Assembly (NCBI GenBank): GCA_016929415.1
Contig: JAFGIW010000045.1
Span: 1-64,000 of the forward strand
Origin: Chitinispirillaceae bacterium
GTDB taxonomy: Bacteria > Fibrobacterota > Chitinivibrionia > Chitinivibrionales > Chitinispirillaceae
DNA: 64,000 nt
Direction: 5' to 3'
Shown: piece after piece, positions 56,006-64,000 of the stretch
Layout: the number at the start of each line of letters is the position of its first letter
Position numbering within the stretch: the stretch's first letter is position 1
Translations under genes and position numbers: made by a program
Notes under the pieces: generated by a model
Database searches by the model: none
What the model was told of the DNA's origin: nothing
Seen by the model: only the letters and a program-made list of their open reading frames with translations

Positions 56006-57070
56006 TCACTCTTTTACATGCATCTCAAATGTGATGATGGAAGAGTCGCTGGACGACACTTTCGCAGTGAATGCGTAGGAAACAATCGCTTTTTGGGAAA
56101 GAGCGGCTTTAAAAGGTTCAACGTTTCTTTCAGGAATGACGATTCTCAGTTTGTAATAGTCACCGTTATGTTCAAGGATTTTATCCAGGCGGCCCCCAAA
56201 GGAACCGGCGAGACCTGATATCATTCCGATCCTGTTCGATACCGCCGGCTGATGGTCGGATCCGTCAGTTCGTGATGAACGGTCTGACCCGTCATGCGAT
56301 GAGGTGCGTGAAGAACGGATGCCCGAACCCGCATTTCTGCCGCCGGTTCTCTGTACAACCCCGTTGTTTACGGGTTCGTAGAATATCGTTGTCTTGTCAA
56401 GGTCACCGATTTCGTCGTGAATCACTTCGTCTCGGATATCGGAGACATCGCTTCTGGCGACTGCGTGCGGAGAGGGGAGCGATGCGGCAGGGGGACGGTT
56501 CCTTTTCCCCGAAATCGTTTCGGACAGCCGGTATGGCGACGTGGGGGAAGGCCCCGTTTCCCGATGCAGTGCCGAAGCATCATTTTCCGCATGCCGTCTC
56601 ATCGAGGAACTTTTGTCAAGTTTTTTTGTGTAAGGTATGACAGCGGCATCAGGTTGCCGCTTTTCAGCATGAACGGTAAGGCTTTGTTCGGATTCGATAC
56701 GATTGGCGGAATGGTTGCCGCGCGCCCCTTCGGGCGCAACTCCGGAAATGGGGTGATCCCCATCTTTTTTCCACTGTCTTTCGTACAGGATATGATAGCG
56801 CTCAACGGAAAAAAAGATAATCATGACGATAGCGGAAAACTCAATCGGAAGTTTCAGGCGGTACGGCCGGAACAGCAGATTGAACAGCTTCCTGCTTATC
56901 AACATGCGATTACGCGCATTCGCAAAGAGCCTTGTCGAGGACAATGCCGCATCGATCTCCTTATCGGTGCCGGATGCGACAGGCCGCAACGAATGATCCC
57001 TGTCGGATAATCGATCATGGTCCTTTCCGGCAGGCGGCAATGATTTGCCCTTGAAACCGCGGTCACTCAT
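56006..57070 (-). CDS. Single-pass membrane protein of unknown function
   Basis: No family is recognised. A basic cytoplasmic N-terminus (about 75 residues, FNLLFRPYRLKLP) leads into one hydrophobic helix (IEFSAIVMIIFFSV), followed by about 180 residues of polar, low-complexity Ser/Arg/Asp-rich sequence. A compact C-terminal domain (DKILEHNGDYYKLRIVIPERNVEPFKAAL ... IITFEMHVKE) resembles in shape the beta-alpha ends of anti-sigma-like or DUF4349-type proteins. No zinc-finger Cys motif is seen. AGGATG lies nine bases before the ATG. It may be an envelope sensor (inference). Confidence 0.55.
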   Translation of the reverse strand: MSDRGFKGKSLPPAGKDHDRLSDRDHSLRPVASGTDKEIDAALSSTRLFANARNRMLISRKLFNLLFRPYRLKLPIEFSAIVMIIFFSVERYHILYERQWKKDGDHPISGVAPEGARGNHSANRIESEQSLTVHAEKRQPDAAVIPYTKKLDKSSSMRRHAENDASALHRETGPSPTSPYRLSETISGKRNRPPAASLPSPHAVARSDVSDIRDEVIHDEIGDLDKTTIFYEPVNNGVVQRTGGRNAGSGIRSSRTSSHDGSDRSSRTDGSDHQPAVSNRIGMISGLAGSFGGRLDKILEHNGDYYKLRIVIPERNVEPFKAALSQKAIVSYAFTAKVSSSDSSIITFEMHVKE

Positions 57071-57435
57071 ATACGGACATCCTCAACATGTATCGTGATG
57101 TAAAGTAAGTTGAAAAATAAGACCGTGAGCACGGCACATTAACCGTATCGCCTCTATTGCGGACGGCCCATAGAGTTTAAAATGGAACCCCCCACCCCGG
57201 ATGGCTGTTCCCCGCAACCGGCCGTAAGGTCATGGCATTCGTCCGACCCTTTGGAATTATATCATTTGGACAGGTGACGATACACTGTCTTGCCGTATGG
57301 TCGTAATTCAACAGTTTGATTTTAGATATGAAGAAAGGCGCCCATAATAGTAGTATTAATTTTATCGGCGGGAACCCATCACTAATGAGGAATCCAGGTT
57401 TAGTTTAAACCACATCAAATCCCAAGAGAGGCGTT
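57071..57435. other. Gap upstream of the GH9 gene
   Basis: A 365-base divergent gap. It holds an inverted repeat GGTTTA-GTT-TAAACC (57397-57411) between possible promoter-like AT-rich elements (CATAAT at 57343-57348) and the GAGAGG ribosome site before the ATG at 57436. No gene was seen. Confidence 0.45.
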
Positions 57436-60066
57436 ATGCAATCCAACATTACAAAGATCCTTCAACCGGCATTCATCGCCATCCTTTTTTGCACGGTCTT
57501 CCCCCTCCACGCCACCAGACTCGCCGAGGTGGGCGTGATCGACAAAGACTACCTCATGGTACATTTCCTTGACGGCGAGGTGACCTTCCGGGATGACGGT
57601 AAGGGAGAGTATGCGTTTGCATCTTTTGCTCATGAGGTTGGAATGGATACAGTGCATACGTATGGTTTGCCGCTCAACACGTCGAACGCCGTCACTGTCG
57701 CAAACTGGACGATTAAATCGGAGCAGGACGCCAATTATAATACTGCCGGAAAAAATCCGACTAATTGTTTTCGCAAGTCAAAACTCAACGGCATGGCCGA
57801 GAAGGAGTGGGTAAACAGCGATTTCCGCTATGAATACACCATGGAGCATTTCATTTTCCTCCAGCTGCCTTTTTCAATGGTGCAGGGAAACAGCTATACA
57901 CTCGAAATCAACGCCTCCACGGGCAGCGATCAGACCTCGGCAGCCGTCACCTTCGATATTTTTAAATGCCGGTCCGAGGCGGTGCATGCTAATCTCATAG
58001 GGTATCCCGCTTCGTCGCCGAGCAAAGCGGTCGACCTTTACTGCTGGATGGGCGACGGAGGCGTGCGGGACTATAAGAGCTTCGAAGGGAAGGATGTCTT
58101 TATTTGCAATGTGGATACGGAAGAGGAACAGAAGGTCGGCACGGTCGCTTTTTGGAAATCAAGCGCCGCCGAGGCATCGGGGTATAACTTAATCGGATCC
58201 CCCGTCTGGAATGCCGATTTCCCCGGATTTACCCAGGAGGGCACGTACCGGATCGCCATTGACGGCGTGGGGTGCAGTCAGGATTTCGTGCTTGCCGACG
58301 ATGTTTACCATGATCCGTTCAAAGTATCGGTGCTGGGCTTCTTTTATATGCGCATCGGTCAGGACAGCAGCGGGGGAATCCGACCCGTACCGAGACGTCC
58401 GCTCTGGCTCCCGGGCAAGGATCCTTCGGGAACGAAGGTGTATCTCACCACCATGCACCCGTTTCACACGCAGTGGGGTTCCTTTTCAAGCGGCGATGTG
58501 TGGGACCGGCCGGAAGACTGGGCGTCGTTCCGTAGAAGCGGCAACCCCACCAACCCCCATGCCTGGGGCGGCCATTCCGATGCGCTCGACTGGGATCGCC
58601 ACCTCGGCCATATATCGATCATCTATGATATGCTTCTTCCCTTTGTATTGACGAAAGGGGCGATTTCGGATGACGATCTCGGCATTGCGGAAAGCGGCAA
58701 CGGAATTCCCGACATTCTCGATGAAGCGCGCTATGAGGTCGATTTCTGGCTCCGGTCGCGCGACGGTCGGGGGTATTCGCACGGTCTTACCAATCCCGAC
58801 GACAACGATGCCTTGTATCAGGCGGGAACTTCGGCCATTGCCGCATGGGCGAATGCGCTCAACTGCGCCATGCTGGCCGACTGCTTCAGAATTGCCGGGA
58901 AGAGCGCCCTGATGAACGAATACCGCGACTCGGCGATCGCGGCGTACGGGTATGCGGCGGGATTGCCGGCCGATGAACAGTTGCTTGATGCGAAACACGG
59001 AATCGGCGACATGACCATCAGAGGGAAAGACCTGAAAATGTCGGCCGCCGCGTTTCTTTACAATGTCACGGGGGACACGAAATACGAGGATGCGGTTAAC
59101 GGCGAAAGCGTGGCGAAAAGCGCGAGCGCCGCTCTTGCGGATCTTAACAATTTCAACCAGCTCTGGGGAACCGCCGGTTACCTGCTGACCCCGCAGACCG
59201 TCCATTATGCCGACCTGGCTGCCGACATGAAGGCGTCGATCATTTATCAGGCGAAGGACAAGGAAGCGAAGTACGGCAGCTTGCGGCCTTCCCGCCGGTC
59301 AACCGATAACGCAACCGGTTATTTCCAGACCGAACAGAATGTCCAGCGGACCATGATCGCCCATGCGGTAACCGACAATCAGGCCGACAGGGAGCTTTTT
59401 TATAAAGCCATGGTGCTGGAGGCCGACTGGGGACTGGGACGCAATCCGCTCAACATCATCCAGATGACCACCGCATCGACGAGCCTGCAGGCAAAGCGGA
59501 GCGTCGAGAATATCTATACTTCCGGGTATAACGACGGGACGCCCGGTCTGCACCCCGGCCACACGCCCTATATGAATGTTGACGACTGGGATAACAACAT
59601 GGTAATGGGAAAACCGTCATGGCTGTATAAGAAGGGCTATCCCGCCGATTTCAGCACCTGGCCGAAGGCGGAGGCGTATTTCAACACCCGGTACGTCTGG
59701 GCCCATTCGGAATTCACTCCCCAGCAGACCATGCGGGGGAAGACGGCCCTCTACGGATATTTATACGGCATCGGGGCGCGGCATTCCGGTATAGTCCGCC
59801 GGTCCGGGTGGAAGAAACCGGAGGATGCGCCGAGAATGGTCAAATTGACTATCGGCTCTGCCGCAGTGCGGGTACCGGCAGGGGACAACTGCTCCATCCG
59901 TGTTCTCGATCTTTCGGGAAGGGTCGTCTGGTCGGGGGTGCGTTCCCTGACAGCGCACACGGCGTTTCTTCCCGCGGCGGTTACGGGGAGAAGCGGGGTG
60001 CTGCTGCTGGAAATAGGCACCGCCACGGGGGAGAAGGTCAGATTGCCGATGCTTTTTTTAAAATGA
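57436..60066 (+). CDS. Glycoside hydrolase family 9 (endoglucanase-like)
   Basis: A signal peptide (QPAFIAILFCTVFPLHA) is followed by an N-terminal beta-rich region and a CelD-type Ig-like module (HANLIGYPASSPSKAVDLY) that is usual before GH9. The (alpha/alpha)6 barrel has GGHSDALDWDRHLGH at about residue 377, in the place of the GGxxDAGDY motif with its catalytic Asp pair, and WAHSEFTPQQTMRGKTAL at about 755 with the likely acid Glu. A C-terminal sorting-type module (IRVLDLSGRVVWSG) suggests surface or secreted location. It should hydrolyse beta-1,4-glucan. The motifs deviate from the standard GH9 wording, so substrate may differ. Confidence 0.85.
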   Translation: MQSNITKILQPAFIAILFCTVFPLHATRLAEVGVIDKDYLMVHFLDGEVTFRDDGKGEYAFASFAHEVGMDTVHTYGLPLNTSNAVTVANWTIKSEQDANYNTAGKNPTNCFRKSKLNGMAEKEWVNSDFRYEYTMEHFIFLQLPFSMVQGNSYTLEINASTGSDQTSAAVTFDIFKCRSEAVHANLIGYPASSPSKAVDLYCWMGDGGVRDYKSFEGKDVFICNVDTEEEQKVGTVAFWKSSAAEASGYNLIGSPVWNADFPGFTQEGTYRIAIDGVGCSQDFVLADDVYHDPFKVSVLGFFYMRIGQDSSGGIRPVPRRPLWLPGKDPSGTKVYLTTMHPFHTQWGSFSSGDVWDRPEDWASFRRSGNPTNPHAWGGHSDALDWDRHLGHISIIYDMLLPFVLTKGAISDDDLGIAESGNGIPDILDEARYEVDFWLRSRDGRGYSHGLTNPDDNDALYQAGTSAIAAWANALNCAMLADCFRIAGKSALMNEYRDSAIAAYGYAAGLPADEQLLDAKHGIGDMTIRGKDLKMSAAAFLYNVTGDTKYEDAVNGESVAKSASAALADLNNFNQLWGTAGYLLTPQTVHYADLAADMKASIIYQAKDKEAKYGSLRPSRRSTDNATGYFQTEQNVQRTMIAHAVTDNQADRELFYKAMVLEADWGLGRNPLNIIQMTTASTSLQAKRSVENIYTSGYNDGTPGLHPGHTPYMNVDDWDNNMVMGKPSWLYKKGYPADFSTWPKAEAYFNTRYVWAHSEFTPQQTMRGKTALYGYLYGIGARHSGIVRRSGWKKPEDAPRMVKLTIGSAAVRVPAGDNCSIRVLDLSGRVVWSGVRSLTAHTAFLPAAVTGRSGVLLLEIGTATGEKVRLPMLFLK

Positions 60067-60167
60067 ATTATAATGCCATTCAACATTCCCCTTGAGTACG
60101 GCGGGGAGGGGTATCGTCGGACCGAAAAGCAATCAGAAACGCCGAGGATAATTTGCCGCAATGAGGA

Positions 60168-62357
60168 TCAATGCATAATGGTCAGACGCGATTGTACGCG
60201 GATCTTCCGGTTCACATCGGAAATTTGTGCAATATAGGCGCCGGAGGGGAGTGTTGACGGTAGTGCAATCCGTGCCGCGGGCGGGTTCCGTCGCACGAAA
60301 ACGGCCCTTCCGTGCAGGTCGATGAGCGCAAAAGTTACATAAGGGGAAATTGCGGGAGGCAGCAATATGCCCGTACGGGTGGCGCGGATTGCAGGAATGC
60401 TTTTCCCGGCCGTTTCACGGTTTTTGGTGACCGAAATGCCGAGAAGCCGCGTCATTGCTCCGAATGCATTGACTTTTCCCGCCCCCCATTTGTTCGAGCG
60501 TTCAGTGAGCGCCCCGGTAAAAACGTCTTTTGTCGCGGTTTCGTAAAAGAGTGTCTTTATTTCCTCGGGTGTCAGTGTCGGATCAGCCTGCAGCATGAGG
60601 GCAACGATGCCGGACACGATGGGTGCGGCCATTGAGGTTCCGGTATCCGCTCCGTAACGGGAAACCGTCGTCGAGGTATCGGGCCAGAGCGCCACTTCGG
60701 TCCGGTCGCGTGCGGCGTTCCTGCTGACCGCGGCGACGACCGACCAGGCCGGAGCCGTTATATCGGGTTTGATTCTGCCGTCGACGGTGGGGCCGACGCC
60801 GGATGAGATGAAAATTTCACCGACACTGCATTCGTGGGTGAAGACGTTCCCGTCCCAGAGGGGGACCACCCTTCGGCCGGTATAACCGCCGACGGTAATG
60901 TTGCGCTTTGCCGTGCCGCCGATTTCGTTGACTGTGTAAAGAGAGTCGCCGCCGTCGAAACCTGGCAGGCCGGCGCTGACAAACGATCGTTTCGCCACGT
61001 TCCAGCCGTGGATGACCGTGGCCGAGGTCGCCGACGGATTGGTGATCCTGATGCCGAACATCAGGTGCGGATTCGTTGCGGCGGTGTACACCACCATGTG
61101 CGTTTTCCTGTTGTAGGCGTTCGACCGCTCCACGCCGTACTGCATGAAGAAAGTGTCGATCCGGCCGGAGAGCGAGTCGTTCCAGAAAATGGTGTCTTCG
61201 CTGTACAGCCGCGTCCTGGAGGTGGTAAAGCTGTCGCCGCTCTCCCGGTAGGCAAGCGTCCTGACGTCCATGAGCAGGAAACGGCCGGAAAAGTTCTTTC
61301 CCTGTTCCCCCCAGAAATCGCCGCCGCCGTTGGAGAAAACCTTCCCGGAGGACGAATCGACGGAGTGCTGCGCCCAGGTGCTCTTCGATGCCTGCGGAGC
61401 GAGCGAACAGAGAATATGCCCATAGAAAATGCCGTCGTTTCCCGCGGCACCGACGATGATCCTTCCCGGGCCGCTCAGCGAGTCGATCGTCCGGTCGACG
61501 AGCGACGTTCCGTCGTGCGGGCCGCGCGCAATGCCGATGCTCATATTGATGACGCAGGGAAGTTTGAGCGAATCGGCGACCGCGCAGATCCAACTCAGGC
61601 CGTCGACAATCTCAGCCTCTCCGCCGTAGCGCACCCCGATGATCATCGCATCGACGGCCGCGCCGTAGTAGCCGCTCGCCCGGTCGGAACCCGCCATGGT
61701 GCTTGACGTATGAGTGCCGTGGCTGCCCTCGCCCAGTCCGAAGGCGGTGTCGGCGAGAAGGGCGCCGCGGAACTTGATGGTGCCGTAGCCGAAACGGTTC
61801 AGCTTCGCTCCGGTCGAATCGTGCTGGTCCCATATCGCGAGAAATCTGGTCTGCCCGCCGCTGTCGAGAAACGCCGGGTGCCGGGTGTCGAAATCCGTGT
61901 CGAGGATCCCGGCGATCACGCCCTTTCCGGTATACGGGGAGTGGAGCGCGTCCGGCACGGTCCCGTGCACCTCGTTGATGCGGCACTGAATGCGGACGCT
62001 GTCCATGAGGGGCCGCGGCCGGCGGGAAACCGAACAGGACTCCACTCCCGGCAGCGCAGCGATCTTTTCGACTGCCTCTGAACCGCAGGAGATGAAAACG
62101 ATGGAGCCCTGTTGCCGCAGAATTCTGCCGCCGCAATTGATGGCGGCCTGTTGATCGAAAGACGGACCAACCCTCAATGTCGCCCGCACGACAGTGTGCC
62201 GGTTGATGCGTTCGGGACTCAGACGGGAACTATAGATGTCCATCGAGGCGGGGGCGGACCGTTTCCCGACACTGAAGGTGCCGACACAGCGGGCCCGGCG
62301 GGCCTCGGGGGAGGCGAAGAAGAGGAGAAAAATCAAAACAACGCTGCGAAGGATCAT
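60168..62357 (-). CDS. Secreted subtilisin-like serine protease (S8)
   Basis: A signal peptide (MILRSVVLIFLLFFASPEA) and a short propeptide (VESCSVSRRPRPLMDSVRI) precede the peptidase domain. Its triad is visible: Asp in GILDTDFDTRHP, His in GSHGTHTSS and Ser in TGTSMAAPIVSG, with the oxyanion Asn in GAAGNDG. A long insertion (about 310-450) separates His and Ser segments. A C-terminal beta module (SPYVTFALIDLHGRAVFVRR) resembles a sorting domain. The start at 62357 gives a clean signal. ATG codons at 62411 and 62444 are alternatives. It is convergent with the GH9 gene, separated by about 100 bases. Confidence 0.9.
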   Translation of the reverse strand: MILRSVVLIFLLFFASPEARRARCVGTFSVGKRSAPASMDIYSSRLSPERINRHTVVRATLRVGPSFDQQAAINCGGRILRQQGSIVFISCGSEAVEKIAALPGVESCSVSRRPRPLMDSVRIQCRINEVHGTVPDALHSPYTGKGVIAGILDTDFDTRHPAFLDSGGQTRFLAIWDQHDSTGAKLNRFGYGTIKFRGALLADTAFGLGEGSHGTHTSSTMAGSDRASGYYGAAVDAMIIGVRYGGEAEIVDGLSWICAVADSLKLPCVINMSIGIARGPHDGTSLVDRTIDSLSGPGRIIVGAAGNDGIFYGHILCSLAPQASKSTWAQHSVDSSSGKVFSNGGGDFWGEQGKNFSGRFLLMDVRTLAYRESGDSFTTSRTRLYSEDTIFWNDSLSGRIDTFFMQYGVERSNAYNRKTHMVVYTAATNPHLMFGIRITNPSATSATVIHGWNVAKRSFVSAGLPGFDGGDSLYTVNEIGGTAKRNITVGGYTGRRVVPLWDGNVFTHECSVGEIFISSGVGPTVDGRIKPDITAPAWSVVAAVSRNAARDRTEVALWPDTSTTVSRYGADTGTSMAAPIVSGIVALMLQADPTLTPEEIKTLFYETATKDVFTGALTERSNKWGAGKVNAFGAMTRLLGISVTKNRETAGKSIPAIRATRTGILLPPAISPYVTFALIDLHGRAVFVRRNPPAARIALPSTLPSGAYIAQISDVNRKIRVQSRLTIMH

Positions 62358-62694
62358 CGGGAACCTGTTGGTGAAGTTGCAATAGTTGTGATGTTGAAAG
62401 GAGCCTTCCATAATAAGAATATACTCTTCATCGGGGCGTAGCAACTATTAATAGGAAAATGGGGTGATAATGTTTTTACGGGGAATGGGTGATCCGTCTC
62501 GTGAAAGAGAGTTTCAACAGCCAATAAGGTTGCAGGAAATGGCGCTTTCGCATATTAGAACTTATATTTAATATCAGACTACAATATACTTGCGTCGTTA
62601 TTCTGTATTCGTGTAGTTTATCATTCAATAAAAGCGGCGATTTTATCGCCTGGATGAGGCAGGGAAATTAATAAACCTTTCAAGGAGTGGTGGT

Positions 62695-63726
62695 ATGATG
62701 ATGGCTGCTTTTCGTGTGGTGGTGTGCTGTTTTGGCTGTGTTTTCTATGCTCTGGCTTCAAGTCCGGAAGAAATCCTGGCAAAGGATGCGGTTCTTGATG
62801 ATTTTCTCAATCAGTATGGGGATAAGGGGAAGCAGAACGCCCTCGGAGCAGCAAAGGGAGTGATCGAAAATGGTGAGGGAAAGGCATATATGGGCGATGG
62901 GTACTGGTTTGCTTACTGTGATAATATTGGTTCCACTCTTGAAAACGGCGAGGGAGTTGCCATTGGTGAATCCAATTTTGATGAGGCGATCGACGGTACC
63001 AATTTTTATCTGCATCTTAAACTGAAAGAGAAGGATACCACGGACAAATCTTTTGTCGGCTTTGGATGCAACTTATTGAAAGAGGGTACCTATTGTGATT
63101 TAAGCATAATGTCTGCGGTCACCGTGGAAGCAAAGGGTACAGGGACCGTTAGAATAAATTTTATCACGAAAAATTATGTAGATGAAAACCAGGAGTGGGG
63201 TTATTATGGTGGGGACGTGGCATTGGCATCAGGGGATTTTAAACCTATTTCCGTATCGAAGGCTGAAATTGAGCCTATGCCATATTCTTGGGCATCTCCG
63301 GATGAGAATGATGAGACGTGGGCCGCTGTGGGAAGCAAAGCGGTAACTAAAATCCAATTCGACCTGGCGCCAGGCAAATCGGCTGAAATTTATATTAAAA
63401 AAATCACCTTCACCGGCATGAAGTACAGCGATTTCGGTTTCATCCCCTCGTCGGTAGCCTTTAATAACGGCACGGAGAATCTCCGCAACATCCTGACCGT
63501 CAACAACTCGCAGGTCACCTACTCCCTCGCCCGGCCGCAGAACCTCTCCATCGGCCTTTTCAACGCGATGGGAAGCAGGGTCGCAACGCTCTTCAGCGGC
63601 AGCGCCGAGGCGGGCAGCCATGTGCTTCCGATGAACCTGCGGGGCAATGCGGCGAACGGCAATTATTTCATCGTGCTGACCGGAGAACAGACCTCCGCTG
63701 CGCGGCCGGTTAGGATAGTCAAGTAG
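62695..63726 (+). CDS. Secreted CBM-like protein with C-terminal sorting module
   Basis: A signal peptide (AAFRVVVCCFGCVFYALAS) is followed by a beta-sandwich region (VLDDFLNQYGDKGKQNALG..GYWFAYCDNIGSTLENG ... IKKITFTGMKY) that resembles CBM11-type carbohydrate-binding modules of Fibrobacter-like secreted proteins. A C-terminal module (LSIGLFNAMGSRVATLFSGSAEAGSHVL ... GNYFIVLTG) is the usual sorting domain. No catalytic domain is present, so it probably binds polysaccharide at the surface. AAGGAG precedes the ATG. A hairpin GGCGAT-TTT-ATCGCC (62636-62650) lies in its upstream region. Confidence 0.7.
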   Translation: MMMAAFRVVVCCFGCVFYALASSPEEILAKDAVLDDFLNQYGDKGKQNALGAAKGVIENGEGKAYMGDGYWFAYCDNIGSTLENGEGVAIGESNFDEAIDGTNFYLHLKLKEKDTTDKSFVGFGCNLLKEGTYCDLSIMSAVTVEAKGTGTVRINFITKNYVDENQEWGYYGGDVALASGDFKPISVSKAEIEPMPYSWASPDENDETWAAVGSKAVTKIQFDLAPGKSAEIYIKKITFTGMKYSDFGFIPSSVAFNNGTENLRNILTVNNSQVTYSLARPQNLSIGLFNAMGSRVATLFSGSAEAGSHVLPMNLRGNAANGNYFIVLTGEQTSAARPVRIVK

Positions 63727-63750
63727 CATTTATTTGATAGTCGGAAGTTC

Positions 63751-63793
63751 AGGGCCCGGCGTCGGAGTGGGTAGATCACGCGGGCCCTTTTTT
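63751..63793 (+). terminator. Rho-independent terminator after the CBM-like gene
   Basis: AGGGCCCGGCGT pairs with ACGCGGGCCCT (one bulged G) around a 15-base loop. It is followed by TTTTTTATTTT on the plus strand, a textbook intrinsic terminator 24 bases after the stop. A second inverted repeat, CCGGCAGG...CCTGCCGG (63800-63821), follows but has no T-run on either side. Confidence 0.8.
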
Positions 63794-63898
63794 ATTTTAC
63801 CGGCAGGGGTTCGCCTGCCGGGAGCATTGTCAATCTGCGGGGATAATTCTTCACGTCTCTTCCCCGCTATTCACCCCCACCGCCTCCGCATTTCAGAT

Positions 63899-64000
63899 TT
63901 ACCGTGAACCCTCACCGAACAGGTCGTTGAAGACCTTGGGCACCTCGAATGATTTGATGGGTGCCTGCCAGTTGCATTTGAGGCAGAGCAGCGAGCCGCT
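63899..64000 (-). CDS. Partial protein with CxxC knuckle (C-terminal end)
   Basis: The minus-strand frame is open to the window edge and ends at TAA 63899-63901. The visible 33 residues (LLCLKCNWQAPIKSFEVPKVFNDLFGEGSR) contain a CLKC zinc-knuckle-like motif near a C-terminus. The rest, including the start, lies beyond the window. No family recognised. Confidence 0.5.
   Translation of the reverse strand, partial: SGSLLCLKCNWQAPIKSFEVPKVFNDLFGEGSR

Overview
The window looks like a chromosomal segment of a Gram-negative bacterium of the Fibrobacterota, probably the Chitinispirillia/Chitinivibrionia side. This is inference from gene content, not a search. The support is two TIGR02147-family regulators (a family typical of Fibrobacter relatives), a TIGR02147-coupled lipoprotein with a GGGTETTNG-type N-terminus, several secreted proteins with C-terminal Ig/FlgD-like or type-IX-like sorting modules, a GH9 cellulase-type enzyme, a Bat (BatA-E) operon and the LL-diaminopimelate aminotransferase lysine route. 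Most of the sequence is moderately GC-rich and densely coding.

Layout. 1-4.6 kb: end of a hybrid histidine kinase with a degenerate first receiver, a relic reading frame, an orphan AbiEii-like nucleotidyltransferase, and a GT9 glycosyltransferase translationally coupled to a methyltransferase. 4.6-15.5 kb: a Tat-exported superoxide dismutase, then (divergent) a 2536-residue secreted repeat protein behind a candidate class II CRP-type promoter, followed by a secreted FecR-domain protein. 15.5-24.1 kb: housekeeping genes (histone-deacetylase-like protein, Sua5/YrdC, MazG, STAS protein, DapL, FtsH) and a PAS hybrid kinase. 24.2-32.1 kb: one long minus-strand operon, DUF445 protein - BatD/DUF4381-like protein - BatA - BatB - BatC - alpha/beta hydrolase - BatD - BatE, with overlapping or abutting genes. 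32.1-38.8 kb: a REP-like inverted repeat, an outer-membrane-type protein, a dual-specificity phosphatase coupled to a dGTPase-like HD protein, a zinc-ribbon protein and a large M6 metalloprotease.

38.8-46.4 kb: two TIGR02147 genes, each with a near-palindrome upstream. The second is coupled to a lipoprotein and followed by a secreted propeller-like protein. Then come a STAS/SpoIIAA-like protein and a second hybrid kinase. 46.4-53.2 kb is an accessory island: gene relics (including a pirin N-terminus), an unknown exported protein, and a restriction-modification pair made of a DNA methyltransferase with two catalytic modules and a PLD-family nuclease, meeting tail to tail with no spacer. Another relic follows. 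53.2-64 kb: secreted enzymes and surface proteins (cutinase/PETase-like hydrolase, a frameshifted propeller-like protein, a membrane protein, GH9 glucanase, subtilisin-like protease, CBM-like protein) and the 3' end of a minus-strand gene.

The most interesting items are the PLD-nuclease/double-methyltransferase island with its relics, the class II CRP-like promoter before the giant surface protein, the TIGR02147/lipoprotein modules with their palindromes, and the Bat operon that lacks adjacent moxR/DUF58 but has gained a hydrolase and a DUF445 gene. No tRNA, rRNA, CRISPR array, insertion sequence or prophage was recognised.
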